A stretch of 64,000 bases of DNA. It comes from Sipunculus nudus (taxonomy: Eukaryota > Annelida > Sipuncula > Golfingiida > Sipunculidae). Below are positions 25,752 through 37,310 of this stretch, one piece after another. The stretch is from the NCBI GenBank assembly GCA_026874595.1, contig CM049322.1:60826886-60890885 (forward strand), read 5' to 3'. Position 1 is the first letter of the stretch. Each line of letters starts with the position of its first letter. Position numbers and translations under genes: made by a program. The notes beneath the pieces were generated by a model, which worked only from the letters and a program-made list of their open reading frames with translations, was not told the DNA's origin and did no database searches.

Positions 25752-25766
25752 CCACCAGGTGGCGCT
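25752..25766 (+). promoter_or_regulatory. CTCF-like motif
   Basis: CCACCAGGTGGCGCT, counterpart of 4,481 in duplication copy 2. Confidence 0.5.
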
Positions 25767-25900
25767 TAGTGTCTTAAAATACCTCTTTTAATTTTTCAAT
25801 TTCTGTTTTCTAACACACTTAACACAAGACACTAGCCTAAGTGTTAAGGTCAATGTTAATGAATAACACATAAACATGCTTAAGTCTTATTTTTAACACT

Positions 25901-25949
25901 TTACATAACACTTAAGCTTAAATAAAACTTAAGCTTAAGTGTTATGTAA
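25901..25949. repeat. Perfect 21-bp-arm hairpin, duplication copy 2, unit 1
   Basis: Counterpart of 4,630-4,678 in segmental copy 2. Arms and 7-base loop are unchanged. Confidence 0.88.
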
Positions 25950-27956
25950 CCGCAACACGTTAGCTCCTGTAACACTTAGTCTTACGTGTTGTTGTTACTT
26001 AACACTTAAGGATAACACATAAACTTACGTGTTATCGTTAAGTGTTATGTTAAGTGTAAAAAGCAACACTTTACGCCTAAGTGATCTTACGTGTTACTGA
26101 TTCTTTACCATTTAAGCTTACGTGTTATTTTTCTTAAGTTTTAAACAATAACACTTAGGACACCACTTACTATTAAGTGTTAGAAAAATAACACGTAAGG
26201 TTACTTAATCGTCTTAAAGTGTTATTTTTTAACACTTAACACAACACTTAAACTTAATTCTAAAGAAATAACACTTACGTTTAGGTGTAAAAAAACAACA
26301 CTTAACAGAACACGTTAGACTAAGTGGTCTTACGTGTTACTTAAGCTTACGTGTTATTCTTAAGTGTAAAAAATAACACCTAACATAACACTCCAGGACA
26401 ACACCTAAGCTTACGTGTTATTTTTGCAGTTTTGGTTTGCTTTTTTTTTCATTTTTTGTATCATTTTATCACGCTTATAAGTGTACACTAAAGCTCAATT
26501 TTTTTATGAAATTTAATTAAAATTGAAGTTTAAACGACCAAGTGTTAAACGGAAAAGGTCAAGTGTTAAACTGCACAGACCAGGGGCGGTCATTTGAGGG
26601 ATATTGAAATTTGTAGCCCAATTCAAGTTCAGCAAATGGAGACCAGCCGTCAGATTTTCCTCAACATTTCAGAGGCTAAAGAGGAGTTCAAATAAAAAAA
26701 CTATATACTTACTTAGATATTGTGATTTAAAAAATAGCAAAATTATTTAACTTTTGAGTTCTAATAGTGTATACAATACCATGGTATTTACCTCTGTTTT
26801 ACCATGGCAAGTAACTGTTTATTTGCATCGATGAAATTAAACTGTAGGCATTTCACTGTAAATTTTACCATGTTATTCCAAAAGTAATTCCCACGGTAAT
26901 AGACTTAATTATGCGGTCATTTGATTCAAGTTCACCAAATGGAGACCAGCCGTTTCAGAGGCTAAAGACTTAGATATTGAGATTTGAAAAATAGCAAAAT
27001 TTCAGCAGATTACAGGCACTTAATATAATCCCGATTTGAGTTCACAGAATGAGAACCCGCCGTCAGATTTCTTTTAAGTTTTGTTGAAGAGACCTTAATA
27101 ATTTCAGATCAATTAACGAAATACTTTCAATCCCGTACCATTTTGCAAATCCCCATAGAATAAACAATTATCTCTCAAAATTTGAATAATTAAACACCTA
27201 ATGAGGTATTTCATAATAACGGTGTATTTCACAATTACGAGGTATTTCATAATAACGAAGATGAAGCTCCCAAAGCACGTCTTGCCGGTCACCCATTACC
27301 TTGAAAACCATACATTATTATCTAGATGATTTCGGCAAGACATATATACATACCTACACCTATAAAGGGCCGGAGATCGGGATATGCTTAAATCTTAAAG
27401 TATGCCTCAGGTACCTAAAATATATGGAAAAAAATGTCTAATTTTTTCAGAAAAATTAGTGTGCCCAAGGATTAACACTTCTTACTTCTTTTAAAACCAC
27501 ATTATATATCATTGATGTAAAAAAGTCTTCAAAATGAGGAAGCCCCGTCCTTAAGTGTTATAATTTATCGTTAAGCCTTGTCGTTAAGTGTTAACCGTTA
27601 AGTGGTTTAAGGGTTGATTTCTTAAATGTGTCATTTGTTTGTACAGTTTTTTTCATTTTTTGTATCATTTCATCACGTTTTACCGACAGGTCGCTGTTGA
27701 AAGTATAGGTGTACGCGAAAGTTTATTTTCTGATGAAATTTAAATTTAAAGTAAAATTTCATATATACGCACACAGAGAAAAGGTCTGACAGGTGTTGCA
27801 CGCGGTCAGACAAGACCAAAACGGTTTATTTTACATATATATATATATATATATACATACTAATAAATGTCACCGATATATTTAAATATATAACATATAT
27901 AAATATATATAGAGGTACAACGACAGCATCCAGTTCCCACTAAAAGCATTATTACT

Positions 27957-27971
27957 CCACCAGGTGGCGCT
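27957..27971 (+). promoter_or_regulatory. CTCF-like motif
   Basis: CCACCAGGTGGCGCT, counterpart of 6,686 in duplication copy 2. Confidence 0.5.
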
Positions 27972-28105
27972 TAGTGTCTTAAAATACCTCTTTTAATTTT
28001 TCAATTTCTGTTTTCTAACACACTTAACACAAGACACTAGCCTAAGTGTTAAGGTCAATGTTAATGAATAACACATAAACGTGCTTAAGTCTTGATTTTA
28101 ACACT

Positions 28106-28154
28106 TTACATAACACTTAAGCTTAAATAAAACTTAAGCTTAAGTGTTATGTAA
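28106..28154. repeat. Perfect 21-bp-arm hairpin, duplication copy 2, unit 2
   Basis: Counterpart of 6,835-6,883 in segmental copy 2. Arms are intact. Confidence 0.85.
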
Positions 28155-30996
28155 CCGCAACACGTTAGCTCCTGTAACACTCAGTCTTACGTGTTGTTGT
28201 TACTTAACACTTAAGGATAACACATAAACTTACGTGTTATCGTTAAGTGTTATGTTAAGTGTAAAAAGCAACACTTTACGCCTAAGTGATCTTACGTGTT
28301 ACTGATTCTTTACCATTTAAGCTTACGTGTTATTTTTCTTAAGTTTTAAACAATAACACTTAGGACACCACTTACTATTAAGTGTTAGAAAAATAACACG
28401 TAAGGTTACTTAATCGTCTTAAAGTGTTATTTTTTAACACCTAACACAACACTTAAACTTAATTCTAAAGAAATAACACTTACGTTTAGGTGTAAAAAAA
28501 CAACACTTAACAGAACACGTTAGACTAAGTGGTCTTACGTGTTACTTAAGCTTACGTGTTATTCTTAAGTGTAAAAAATAACACTTAACATAACACTCCA
28601 GGACAACACCTAAGCTTACGTGTTATTTTTGCAGTTTTGGTTTGCTTTTTTTTTCATTTTTTGTATCATTTTATCACGCTTATAAGTGTACACTAAAGCT
28701 CAATTTTTTTATGAAATTTAATTAAAATTGAAGTTTAAACGACCAAGTGTTAAATGGAAAAGGTCAAGTGTTAAACTGCACAGACCAGGGGCGGTCATTT
28801 GAGGGATATTGAAATTTGTATAACGGTAACATAATAACGGTGTATTTCACAATTACGAGGTATTTCATAATAACGAAGATGAAGCTCCCAAAGCACGTCT
28901 TGCCGGTCACCCATTACATTGAAAACCATACATTATTATCTAGATGATTTCGGCAAGACATATATACATACCTACACCTATAAAGGGCTTAAGTGTTAGC
29001 GTATGTGTTATATCTAACAGCAGCCTTGAATTTTTTCAAAATGCCCCTCCAACAATTTCGTAAGTGTTATTCTATAACACTTATGCTAACACTTAAGAAC
29101 ACCACTTAATGTAAAGCGTTCTTAAGTGTTATTTTTAACACGTAACACAACACTTAAACTTAAGTCTCCAGAAACAACACTATGTTTAAGTGTAAAAAGC
29201 AGCACTTAACAATTGTTTTTTCACATATTCCATCTTTCAAGACTCGGTGCTGTTGAGTGTCGGCATGTGTTGTCGTTAAGAGTCGTTATTAAGTCTTATT
29301 AAGTGTTATCAAGATAAAGCTTAGCCGTATACTTGGATTCATGCAAGTTTCTTAAGCATTACTAAGTGTTATTGAGTATTGAGTGGTTATATGCTAAGTT
29401 TCATTAAGTGTTAGGGATTTTGGATTTTTTTTATATATTCCATCCTTCCATATATCCTAAGTGTTATTAAGTCTTCTCGAGAATTAAGTGGTTATATGGT
29501 AGGTTTTATTAAGTGTTAGGGACTTTGAAATTTTTGTCGTCCTGTTTTAAGTCTTGTCCTTAAGTGTAACCTTTAAGTGGTTTATTGAGCTTGTTTCTTA
29601 AATATGCCGTTTTTAAGTTTTTTTTTCATTTTGACAGTAAAATTCCGACCGGTGGCGCCTGCGCTCAGGCAGAGGAGGAGATCCGACAGGTGTCGCCTGT
29701 GCCTAAGTGTTGACGTAAACAGCTAAGTGGTTATATTTTATAAACTAGGGTTATGTTTTTAAATTGAAAACAAATAAAGTCTGAAGTGTCGAGACGTGTT
29801 TAAACAATGAAGAAAAAATCAAGGAATTCAAATTTTTGGGGGGCTGACGCGTAAACCGAGTGATTCCCTGTAATAGGAGACGCAGAAGTTACCCTAACTA
29901 ACCCTAGGGTTGCGGTTAGGGGCATTCACATGATTTTAATTGTTTAAAAGCTTTTAAAAAAACGAGGCAAATGATATTTTCAAACGTCCAAGGGTGGAAA
30001 ACATTTGACATGGACCAGTTTGATCGAACCGTCACAAAACAAATCGTTGCGATGCGGGCGGCGAGCCAACAGGGCCAACAAAATATGTAGAAAATGCAAA
30101 AAAATGAAATATGCAAATTACTTTAATTTAAAATAATTTAAAACGAACACAAGCATACCAGGAACAGGGCAACCAGGTAGATGGACAACGTTACAGAAAA
30201 GAAATATACAAAAGAGCAGTTTTATGCAAAATACGAGATATTTGAATATGAAAATTTAAAAAATTAAACTTTTTAAATATTAAATTATTTAAATTTAAAT
30301 TCCTGTAAATGGGTTCAGAACGATTCACTTAGTGGACAGGTGAAAGAAAAAGTCCAAATATGGGCGTTTTTTGGGTATTTTAAGGCGATTTTAGAAATCC
30401 AGGTTGAGGGTTAAGTGGTAACAGCTCGCTTAAGTGTTAAGCAATTAAACTCAATTAAAATTAAAACTTTTCAAGTTAAAATTTTTTTCTCTTTTCTTAA
30501 CATTCAATGTTAATGAGTTTCATCAATTTTCATTGGTTTGGATCTGAAAAGTGGAAAAATAAAGAAATTAGGAGAGCTTATTGAAAAAGCTAGGTATCAA
30601 GCCATTTGGTCAAACCCTGGCGGTCAAGGTGGGGTCAGCAGCGTCAGGCGGCACCCCGTCTTGACCAGAAATTCAGAAAAAAATTCCGCCCACTTTTAAA
30701 CTATGCAGAGGAGTAGAAATTTTATTTTTTTCAATTTTAGGCATTATAACACTGATCTGACCAGTGGTCAGTTTGGGGCAGACCCTCTATTATTTCTTTA
30801 TAAATAGTTACCTTTAAAAAAATGGCTCATCAAAATTGTCTGAATTTTGAAAAATAAAGAAGAAAAAAGACTGTTTCTGTCCTCAAAAGAAGGATAGGGT
30901 GAAAAGCTCAAACATTATCACAATTGCCAATCGATCGAGAAAAATTGTTTTGTTAACTTTTTCAATGATTACTTAGCGGTTAGCGAACGGCTCTAC

Positions 30997-31193
30997 TTAG
31001 GGTTAGGGTTAGGGTTAGTTAGGGTTAGGGTTAGGGTTAGGGTTAGGGTTAGGGTTTAGGTTTTAGGGTTAGGGTTAGGTTAGGGTTAGGGTTAGGGTTA
31101 GGGTTTGGGTTAGGGTTAGGGTTAGGGTTAGGGTTAGGGTTAGGGTTAGGGTTAGGGTTAGGGTTAGGGTTAGGGTTTAGGGTTAGGTTAGGG

Positions 31194-31229
<36 letters not shown>

Positions 31230-31292
31230 TTAGGGTTAGGGTTAGGTTTTAGGGTTAGGGTTAGGGTTAGGGTTTTAGGGTTAGGGCTAGGG
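30997..31292 (+). repeat. Interstitial telomeric tract (TTAGGG), ~300 bp, degenerate
   Basis: About 48 TTAGGG-type units with interspersed variants (TTTAGGG, TTAGG, TTTTAGGG, TTTGGG, GGGCTAGGG). It occupies the place of the short perfect tract at 10,313 and marks the right border of duplication copy 2. Confidence 0.97.
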
Positions 31293-32221
31293 TCTTAGAC
31301 TTAACATAAGTTGAAAACGTGTATTATCAGTCCTAAATACAACTTAATTTGTGTATTTTTCAACTTTACAGAGAAAAATCTTAAGTTGAAAATTACGTTC
31401 AACTTAATCTTGTATTGGTCCTTTCATTTCAACTTAAGGTGTCCTTAAGTTTATCAACTTAAGCTTATGTTGACTCCAAACACTTGTTTTTTCGTGTCCA
31501 TGTTGGCTTAGTGGACTCTAGGAGGTAGCGCCACCTCGGAGCTTAGCGTGTACTTGCCAATTTTTGGTATCTTTACATATGTTACGGTCTTAAACTTAGA
31601 ATGTTATGGTCGGAAACTTAAATTTGAAAAACAGTTAAATGTCAAGAAAAAGACAGTTTTTCAAACTTACAAGTTGTCAAAATAGTGGGCCCTTTCCTTC
31701 TGAGTAAGAGAAAAATAAAAGCGCATATTTAATATGCCGAAAAAACTGAACATGTACTTGCCACTTTTCGGTATCTTTTCATGTGATATGGTCTTAAACT
31801 TTGAATGTAATGGTCGGATATGGTCTTAAACTTAGAATGTTATGGTCGGAAACTTAAAGTTGAAAAACTGTTTGTGTCAAGAAAATGGGAGTTTTTCAAG
31901 CTTACGAAGGGTCTAAATAGTGTGCTCTTTCCTTACAAGTAGGAGAAAAATAAAAGCGCATATATAATATGTTGAAAAAAAACTGAACTTGTACTTGCCC
32001 TAACTTACATTGTTATGTTCATAATCTTAATCCTAATCAGAATACAGTGGACACTTTTAAATATGTATGTTTGTATGTATGTATGTAACCCTAGTCAACT
32101 TATGTTTAGGACCATAACATTAAGTTTAGGACCATAATCAATAAAATTACCATTTCAGACCTGAGCAATGACCTTTGGAGTCCGGTTGGTCAGTCAGACT
32201 CCATCGGGTCAAGAAAAAATG
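31293..32221. repeat. Mixed repeats: diverged ~220-bp tandem pair and TTATGGTC-type motifs
   Basis: The segment at about 31,550-31,753 is repeated in diverged form at 31,753-31,990 (shared words TACTTGCCA, AATAAAAGCGCATAT). A (GTAT)n tract is at 32,063-32,087. No gene is seen. Confidence 0.65.
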
Positions 32222-32640
32222 AGTTCTCCTTGAGTTGAATCTAAATGTCAACTTGACCTTATGTTGAAATCTTAAATTTGTCAACTTTGGCTATGTTGAT
32301 CAACTTAAGCTTATGTTGAAATCTTAATTTTGTCAACTTCTTATGTCGAATGTCAACTTAAGCTTATGTTGAATCTTATGTTTATCAACTTAATATGTTG
32401 AATGTCAACTTAAGCTTATGTTGAATCTTATGTTTATCAACTTAGGTTAAGTTGATAAACTTAAGGTTATGTTGAATCTTAAGTTTGTCAACTAAAGCTT
32501 ATGTTGAATCTTAAGTTGATTAACTTAGGTTAAGTTGATAAACTTAAGCTTATGTTGAATCCTAAGTTGATCAACTTAGGCTACGTTGATTACTTAAGTT
32601 GAATCTGAATGTTATGTTGAATATTTAAGTTGAATATGAA
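32222..32640. repeat. ~52-bp dyad repeat (CAACTTAAGCTTATGTTGAA family)
   Basis: About eight degenerate units carry TCAACTTAAGCTTATGTTG and GTTGATAAACTTAAG in both orientations. The centre CTTAAG is self-complementary, as in the left dyad field, but the flanks differ (CAA instead of ACA). The same family is inside the TTAGGG-bearing inserts in the satellite. Confidence 0.85.
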
Positions 32641-32734
32641 TAATAAAGACTTTATACTTAAAATTGTGTTCCGTTCATACATACATACATACATACATAC
32701 ATACGTACAGACATACACATATACAACTTTACAT

Positions 32735-33325
32735 GTGGAAATGCTGAAAAATGATAGTACTTTTGGTCCTGCTCCAGACAATGAGGGATTTTCTCAGTAT
32801 TTGAACATTGTCGCTTATGCCGATAAGTCATCCGGCTTTTTTGAAAATGTCGGTAGTGTCCATAAGTTAATTTAGTCTGAAATGTGAACCGTTAAACATA
32901 TAAGTGGAGATGCTGAAAAATATAGTACTTTTAGTCCTAGTGCAGGCAATAAGGGATTTTCTCAGTATTTGAACATTGTCGGTGTTGCTGATAAGTTATT
33001 CGGCTATTTTGAAAATGTCGGTAGTGTCGATAAGTTAATTTAGTCTGAATTGTGAACCGTTAAATATATAAATGGAAATGCTGAAAAATTATAGTACTTT
33101 TGGTCCTACTCCAGGCAATAAGGGATTTTCTCAGTATTTGAACATTGTCGCTTTTGCCGATAAGTCATCGGGCTATTTGGAAAATGTCGGTAGTGTCGAT
33201 AAGTTATTTTAGTCTGAAATGTGATCCATTAAATACACATATTGAAATGCTAAAAATTAAAGTACTTTTGGTCCTACTCCAGGCAATAAGGGATTTTCTC
33301 AGTATTTGAACATTTTCGCTTATAC
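32735..33325 (+). repeat. Detached island of 168-bp satellite (~3.5 monomers)
   Basis: Matches 41,979-42,571 in monomer order and private variants, with an offset of about 9.25 kb. It stops abruptly inside a monomer at about 33,325. Confidence 0.88.
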
Positions 33326-34466
33326 AATGACCACACTAGTTACAATGAGTACCCTAGTTTTAATGGCATTGCATGGATTTTCCTGAATCCAGGTTTGCTT
33401 TCAGATTTTACAAATTTACCTCGTTATTATGAAGAACCTCGTTATTATGAAAAACCTCGTTATAACGAAAAAATGGTTATAATGAACAAAACCGTTATAT
33501 CTGAGGTCTGAAATGATAATCTATTGACTATGGTTCTAAACTTAGTGTTATGGTCCTAAACATAAGTTACCCTATAGGGTTATAGCAAACTAGGGTTATC
33601 GCGGCTATACTTAAAAAGGAGCATCAATTCTTTAAAGTCGGTAAAAAAATAGGGAAACGATAATAAAAGTATAAAAACACTCAAAATACCTGCAATAGAG
33701 TTTGTTTTACCGAACTGTAGCAAGTAGAAACGTTAATACTTTCATATCATGTCAAGATTAGAACTTAAAGTCACTAAAAATAAAAATTTCTTAAAATTTC
33801 AAATTATGCTAACAACTTTTCGAATAAACTTGGAAAAATCTATTTTTTCCCAAGGGTTAGTTCTGTAATCGACAACCTATTGTATTTGGAAAAGAAAACA
33901 AACGAAATATGCCTTTCGCATAATTTATGAGCAAATTTCAAAGTTAAAAATTAAAAATTCAAAATGTTTATTTTTTTTATTTGAATATTGAATTTCTATT
34001 TTTGCGTTCCAGACGGTGACAAAAACGGATAACAGACGACAGTTAACCAAATAAATTATGTTTTCTGTGTTTTTACTGTGTCTTTTAACGCTTCAAATCA
34101 GTCACGGTTAGCCTTAAGTTGAATTTTGTAATTTCGGTCCTAAATTTTTAAACTCAATTTTCTCCCAAAAAAAAGTTGAGGTTGATTTTTTTCTTTTACA
34201 AAAAAAGAAGTTTTACTGACTTTTACAAATATCCTAAGTTTAAAGGTTGAAACTTAAAAAATGACAAAGTTTTCTGAACATGGACAAAACGTGGCACCTC
34301 GGCTGAATTTGCCAGGATCTCAGAGTTCCCCTGGTCTCTGAGCTTAATAAATAACATGATCTAACCCTAACCATTCTGTACGTGTCTATATATGCTCTAC
34401 TCTAGGACGTGGCGCCCCCTAGTCAATAGTATGGTCCTAAACATAGTGTTATGGTTTGATAACTTT
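33326..34466. other. A+T-rich spacer with minisatellite fragments; no gene recognised
   Basis: 33,416-33,500 holds a few units of the 18-bp GTTATTATGAAGAACCTC family, and 33,525-33,560 holds the TATGGTCCTAAAC family. The remainder is A+T-rich, with stops in all frames. One CTCF-like motif is listed separately. Confidence 0.5.
34408..34424 (-). promoter_or_regulatory. CTCF-like motif
   Basis: The reverse strand contains GACTAGGGGGCGCCA, matching the core CTAGGGGGCGC. Confidence 0.45.
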
Positions 34467-35165
34467 GATGGTTGAGAAATCAGTTCTGTTGGGAGCAGGG
34501 TAAAACGGATGCACCTGCTGTATATTGGGTGTAAACCCAACCTTTTGGCGCCAGAATGGGGTCGCTGTGACGAATAGTTTGGAAATGGTTTGAAAAAAGC
34601 AGTGTGCAGGAGTATGACATTTCAGCAGAAGGGGTGAAATTTTGAATTTCTTTGCAGGCTGGATTCTAAAGTAATAGTAGTAGAGCCAAATGCTTTTAGC
34701 TGCAGGTTTGTCTCGTCGAGAGCTTCCTAAAATACCAATTACAAGGGCCTATGTGTGATATGGGGTGTCTGAATCAGGCTGGGAGGTCATTTTCGGTGTC
34801 CATATGACAAACTGTTTTGTTTTGCAACCTTTGATGGTTGAGAAATCTGTTCTCTTGGGAGCAGGGTAAAATGGCTGTACCTGGTGTATATGTGGTGTAA
34901 ACCTGAACTTTTGGCACCAGAATGGGGTCGCTGTGACAAATAGTTTGGAAATAGTTTGAAAAAAGCAATGTGCAGGAGAATGAGATTTCAGCAGTAGGGG
35001 GGAAATTTTGAATTTCATTGCAGGCTGGATTCTAAAGCTGTAGGAGTAGAGCCAAATGCTATTGGCTACGGGTTTGTCTAGTCGAGATCTTTCTATAAAT
35101 TCCAAACACAAGGGCCTCTGTGTCATATCGGGGGTCTTAATCAGACTAGAAGGTCATTTGCAGTG
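34467..35165. repeat. ~366-bp tandem duplication
   Basis: GATGGTTGAGAAATC begins at 34,467 and again at 34,833. The two units are colinear with moderate divergence (shared TTTGGCRCCAGAATGGGGTC). The 125-codon minus-strand frame across the second unit is broken in the first, so coding is unlikely. Confidence 0.85.
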
Positions 35166-35484
35166 TATTAAATGATTAAATTATCTTAAAAACTAAGGTC
35201 GGCTGGAATCACACAATTTCCCCTCGAAGCTCAGAAAGAGGATTGAGCCGCGGCAAAAGACCCATTTCGCATACACCAGTAGTGTCGAAACCGCACCCTG
35301 GCCCTTCTTTGTCCCGCGGAAAACCCCGAAACAATTCTCTTCTTTATCAAATTTACGCCACTAGTATGGTCCTAAACATAGTGTTATGGTCCTAAACTTA
35401 AAGTTATTATGTATGGAATAAAATGGGCCAATCAATGAAATCACTTAACTTTTCTCAGTATTTGAACATTCGGCTATTTAAAAA
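35166..35484. other. Spacer, no gene recognised
   Basis: A G+C-richer segment (about 35,220-35,330) is followed by two TATGGTCCTAAAC units at 35,365-35,400. No domain or RNA gene is recognised. Confidence 0.45.
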
Positions 35485-37095
35485 GTTCGTTATTATGAAG
35501 AACCCCGTTATTAAGGCCAACCTCGTTACTATGGGCAACCTCGTTATTATGAACAACTTCGTTAGTATGACCAACCTTGTGATTATGAGCAACCTGGATA
35601 AAATGTCCAACTTCGTCATAATGAACAATGTCGTTATTATGAACAACGCCGTTATTATGGACAACCTCGTTATTATGAACAACCTTGTTTTTTATGAACA
35701 ACTTGGATATTATGTCCCACCTCCTTACTATGAACAACCTCGTTATTATGGCCAACCTTGATATTATGAACAGCGTCGTTATTATGAACCACCTCGTTAG
35801 TAGGTACAACCTCTATTTTATGAACAACCTCGTTACTATGGACGACCTCGTTATTATGAACAATCTTGTTTTCATAAACAACCTCGTTACTATGGGCAAC
35901 CTCGTTATTAGGAACAACCTCTATATTATGAACAACCTCGTTACTATGGACAACCTCGTTATTATGAACAACCTTGTTTTCATAAACATCCTCGTTACTA
36001 TGGGCAACCTCGTTATTATGAGCAACCTTGTTTTATGAACAACTTGTATATTATGTCCCACCTCCTTACTATGAACAACCTCGTGATTATGGCCAACATT
36101 GGTATTATGAACAGCGTCGTAATTATGAACCACCTCGTTAGTAGGAACAACCTGTATATTATGAACAACCTCGTTACTATGGACAACCTTGTTATTATGA
36201 ACAACGTCGTTATTAGGAGCAACCTCTATATTATGAACAACCTCGTTACTATGGACAACCTCGTTATTATGAACAACCTTGTTTTCATAAACAACCTCGT
36301 TACTATGGGCAACTTCGTTATTATGAACAACCTCATTATTATGGCCAACCTTGCTATTATGAACAACGTCGTTATTATGAACCACCTCGTTAGTAGGAAC
36401 AACCTCTATATTATGAAGAACCTCGTTATTATGGACAACCTCGTTAGTAGGAACAACCTCTATATTGTGAAGAACCTCGTTATTATGAACAACCCCGTTA
36501 TTATTTTGTTCAACCTCGTTTGAATAACCCTAACCTGTTTATTATGTCCCACCTCGTTATTATGAACAACCTCGTTTTTATTAACATCCTCGTTATTATG
36601 TCCCACTTCGTTAATATCAACAACCTCGTTTATATGTCCAACCTTGTTATTGTGAACAGCGTAGTTATTATGAACAACCTCGTTATCATGAACAACCTTG
36701 TCATTATGAACAAACTTGATATTATAAACAACCTTGTTGCTGTGTCTAACCTTGTTATTGTGAACAACCTGGTAATTATGTCCCACCTCGTTACTATGAA
36801 CAACCTCGTTTATATGTCCAACCTTGCTATTATGAACAACCTCGTTTTTATGTCCCACATTTTTATTTTGTCCAACCTCGTTATTATGTCTCTCTTCGTT
36901 CCTTTGAACAACCTCGTTATTAGGTCCAACCTTGTTATTATGAACAACCTCGTTACTATGAACAACCCCGTTATTATGAACAACCTTGTCATTTTGAACA
37001 AACTTGTTATTTTAAACAACTTTGTTGCTATGTCGAACCTTGTTATTGTGAACAGCCTCGTTATTATGTCAAACCTCGTTACTATGAACAACCCT
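35485..37095 (+). repeat. 18-bp minisatellite array (GTTATTATGAACAACCTC), ~90 units
   Basis: The unit is repeated for 1.6 kb with scattered substitutions. Larger blocks repeat too (for example 35,692 and 36,036, about 344 bp apart). Because 18 is a multiple of three and the unit lacks stops in most frames, both strands show long open frames of hexapeptide type (MNNLVI on plus, HNNEVV and ITRLFI on minus), up to 199 codons. This looks like a repeat artefact, not a gene. Confidence 0.93.
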
Positions 37096-37204
37096 AACCT
37101 TAAAAAAGAAGAAAAGTGAGAACAAAGTGAGAAAAGTGATAAAACTGAGAAGAAAGTGAGAAGAAAGTGAGAAGAAAGAAGAAATGTTGGTAGTGTCGAT
37201 AAGT

Positions 37205-37310
37205 TATTTTAACAGGATCAGCTTAAGCTTAAGTTTATCAACATAGCTTATATTGAAGTCTTAAGTTTATCAACTTAAACTTATGTTGTTCAACATAGCT
37301 GATGTTATAA
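37205..37310. repeat. Dyad-repeat block at the left edge of the satellite
   Basis: CAGCTTAAGCTTAAGTTTATCAA-type sequence is followed by CAACATAGCTTATRTTGAAG. A close relative lies at 51,122-51,232 at the right edge of the array. Confidence 0.8.

Larger units (their letters stand above)
25172..27371. repeat. 2.2-kb tandem duplication in copy 2, unit 1
   Basis: Counterpart of 3,903-6,100 in the second segmental copy. Confidence 0.88.
27372..28988. repeat. 2.2-kb tandem duplication in copy 2, unit 2 (deleted form)
   Basis: Counterpart of 6,101-8,304, but about 0.59 kb is missing. Homology to 7,548 stops at 28,820, a 10-base filler follows, and homology resumes at 28,831, matching 8,146. Confidence 0.9.
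23960..30440. repeat. AACACTTAAG dyad-repeat field, duplication copy 2
   Basis: Counterpart of the field at 2,690-10,640 inside the second duplication copy, with the same motifs and order. Confidence 0.85.
21270..31292. repeat. Segmental duplication, copy 2
   Basis: Second copy of 1-10,364. It carries the same 28-bp minisatellite, GC-rich block, dyad-repeat field, internal 2.2-kb duplication and inverted telomeric motif. It differs by loss of 7,549-8,145 of copy 1, replaced by a 10-base filler at 28,821-28,830, and by a much longer TTAGGG tract at its right end. Confidence 0.95.

Noticed and set aside
10313-31292. True chromosome end at either TTAGGG tract
   Set aside because: Both tracts are followed by tens of kilobases of other sequence, so they are interstitial unless the assembly is chimeric.
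34749-35126. 125-codon minus-strand frame
   Set aside because: It lies in one unit of a 366-bp tandem duplication, and the sister unit does not keep the frame.
35423-37119. Long open frames (up to 199 codons plus, 154 codons minus) with repeating MNNLVI or HNNEVV peptides
   Set aside because: They arise from an 18-bp tandem repeat with no stops in most frames. Both strands are open and no start context, splice sites or non-repeat domain is present.
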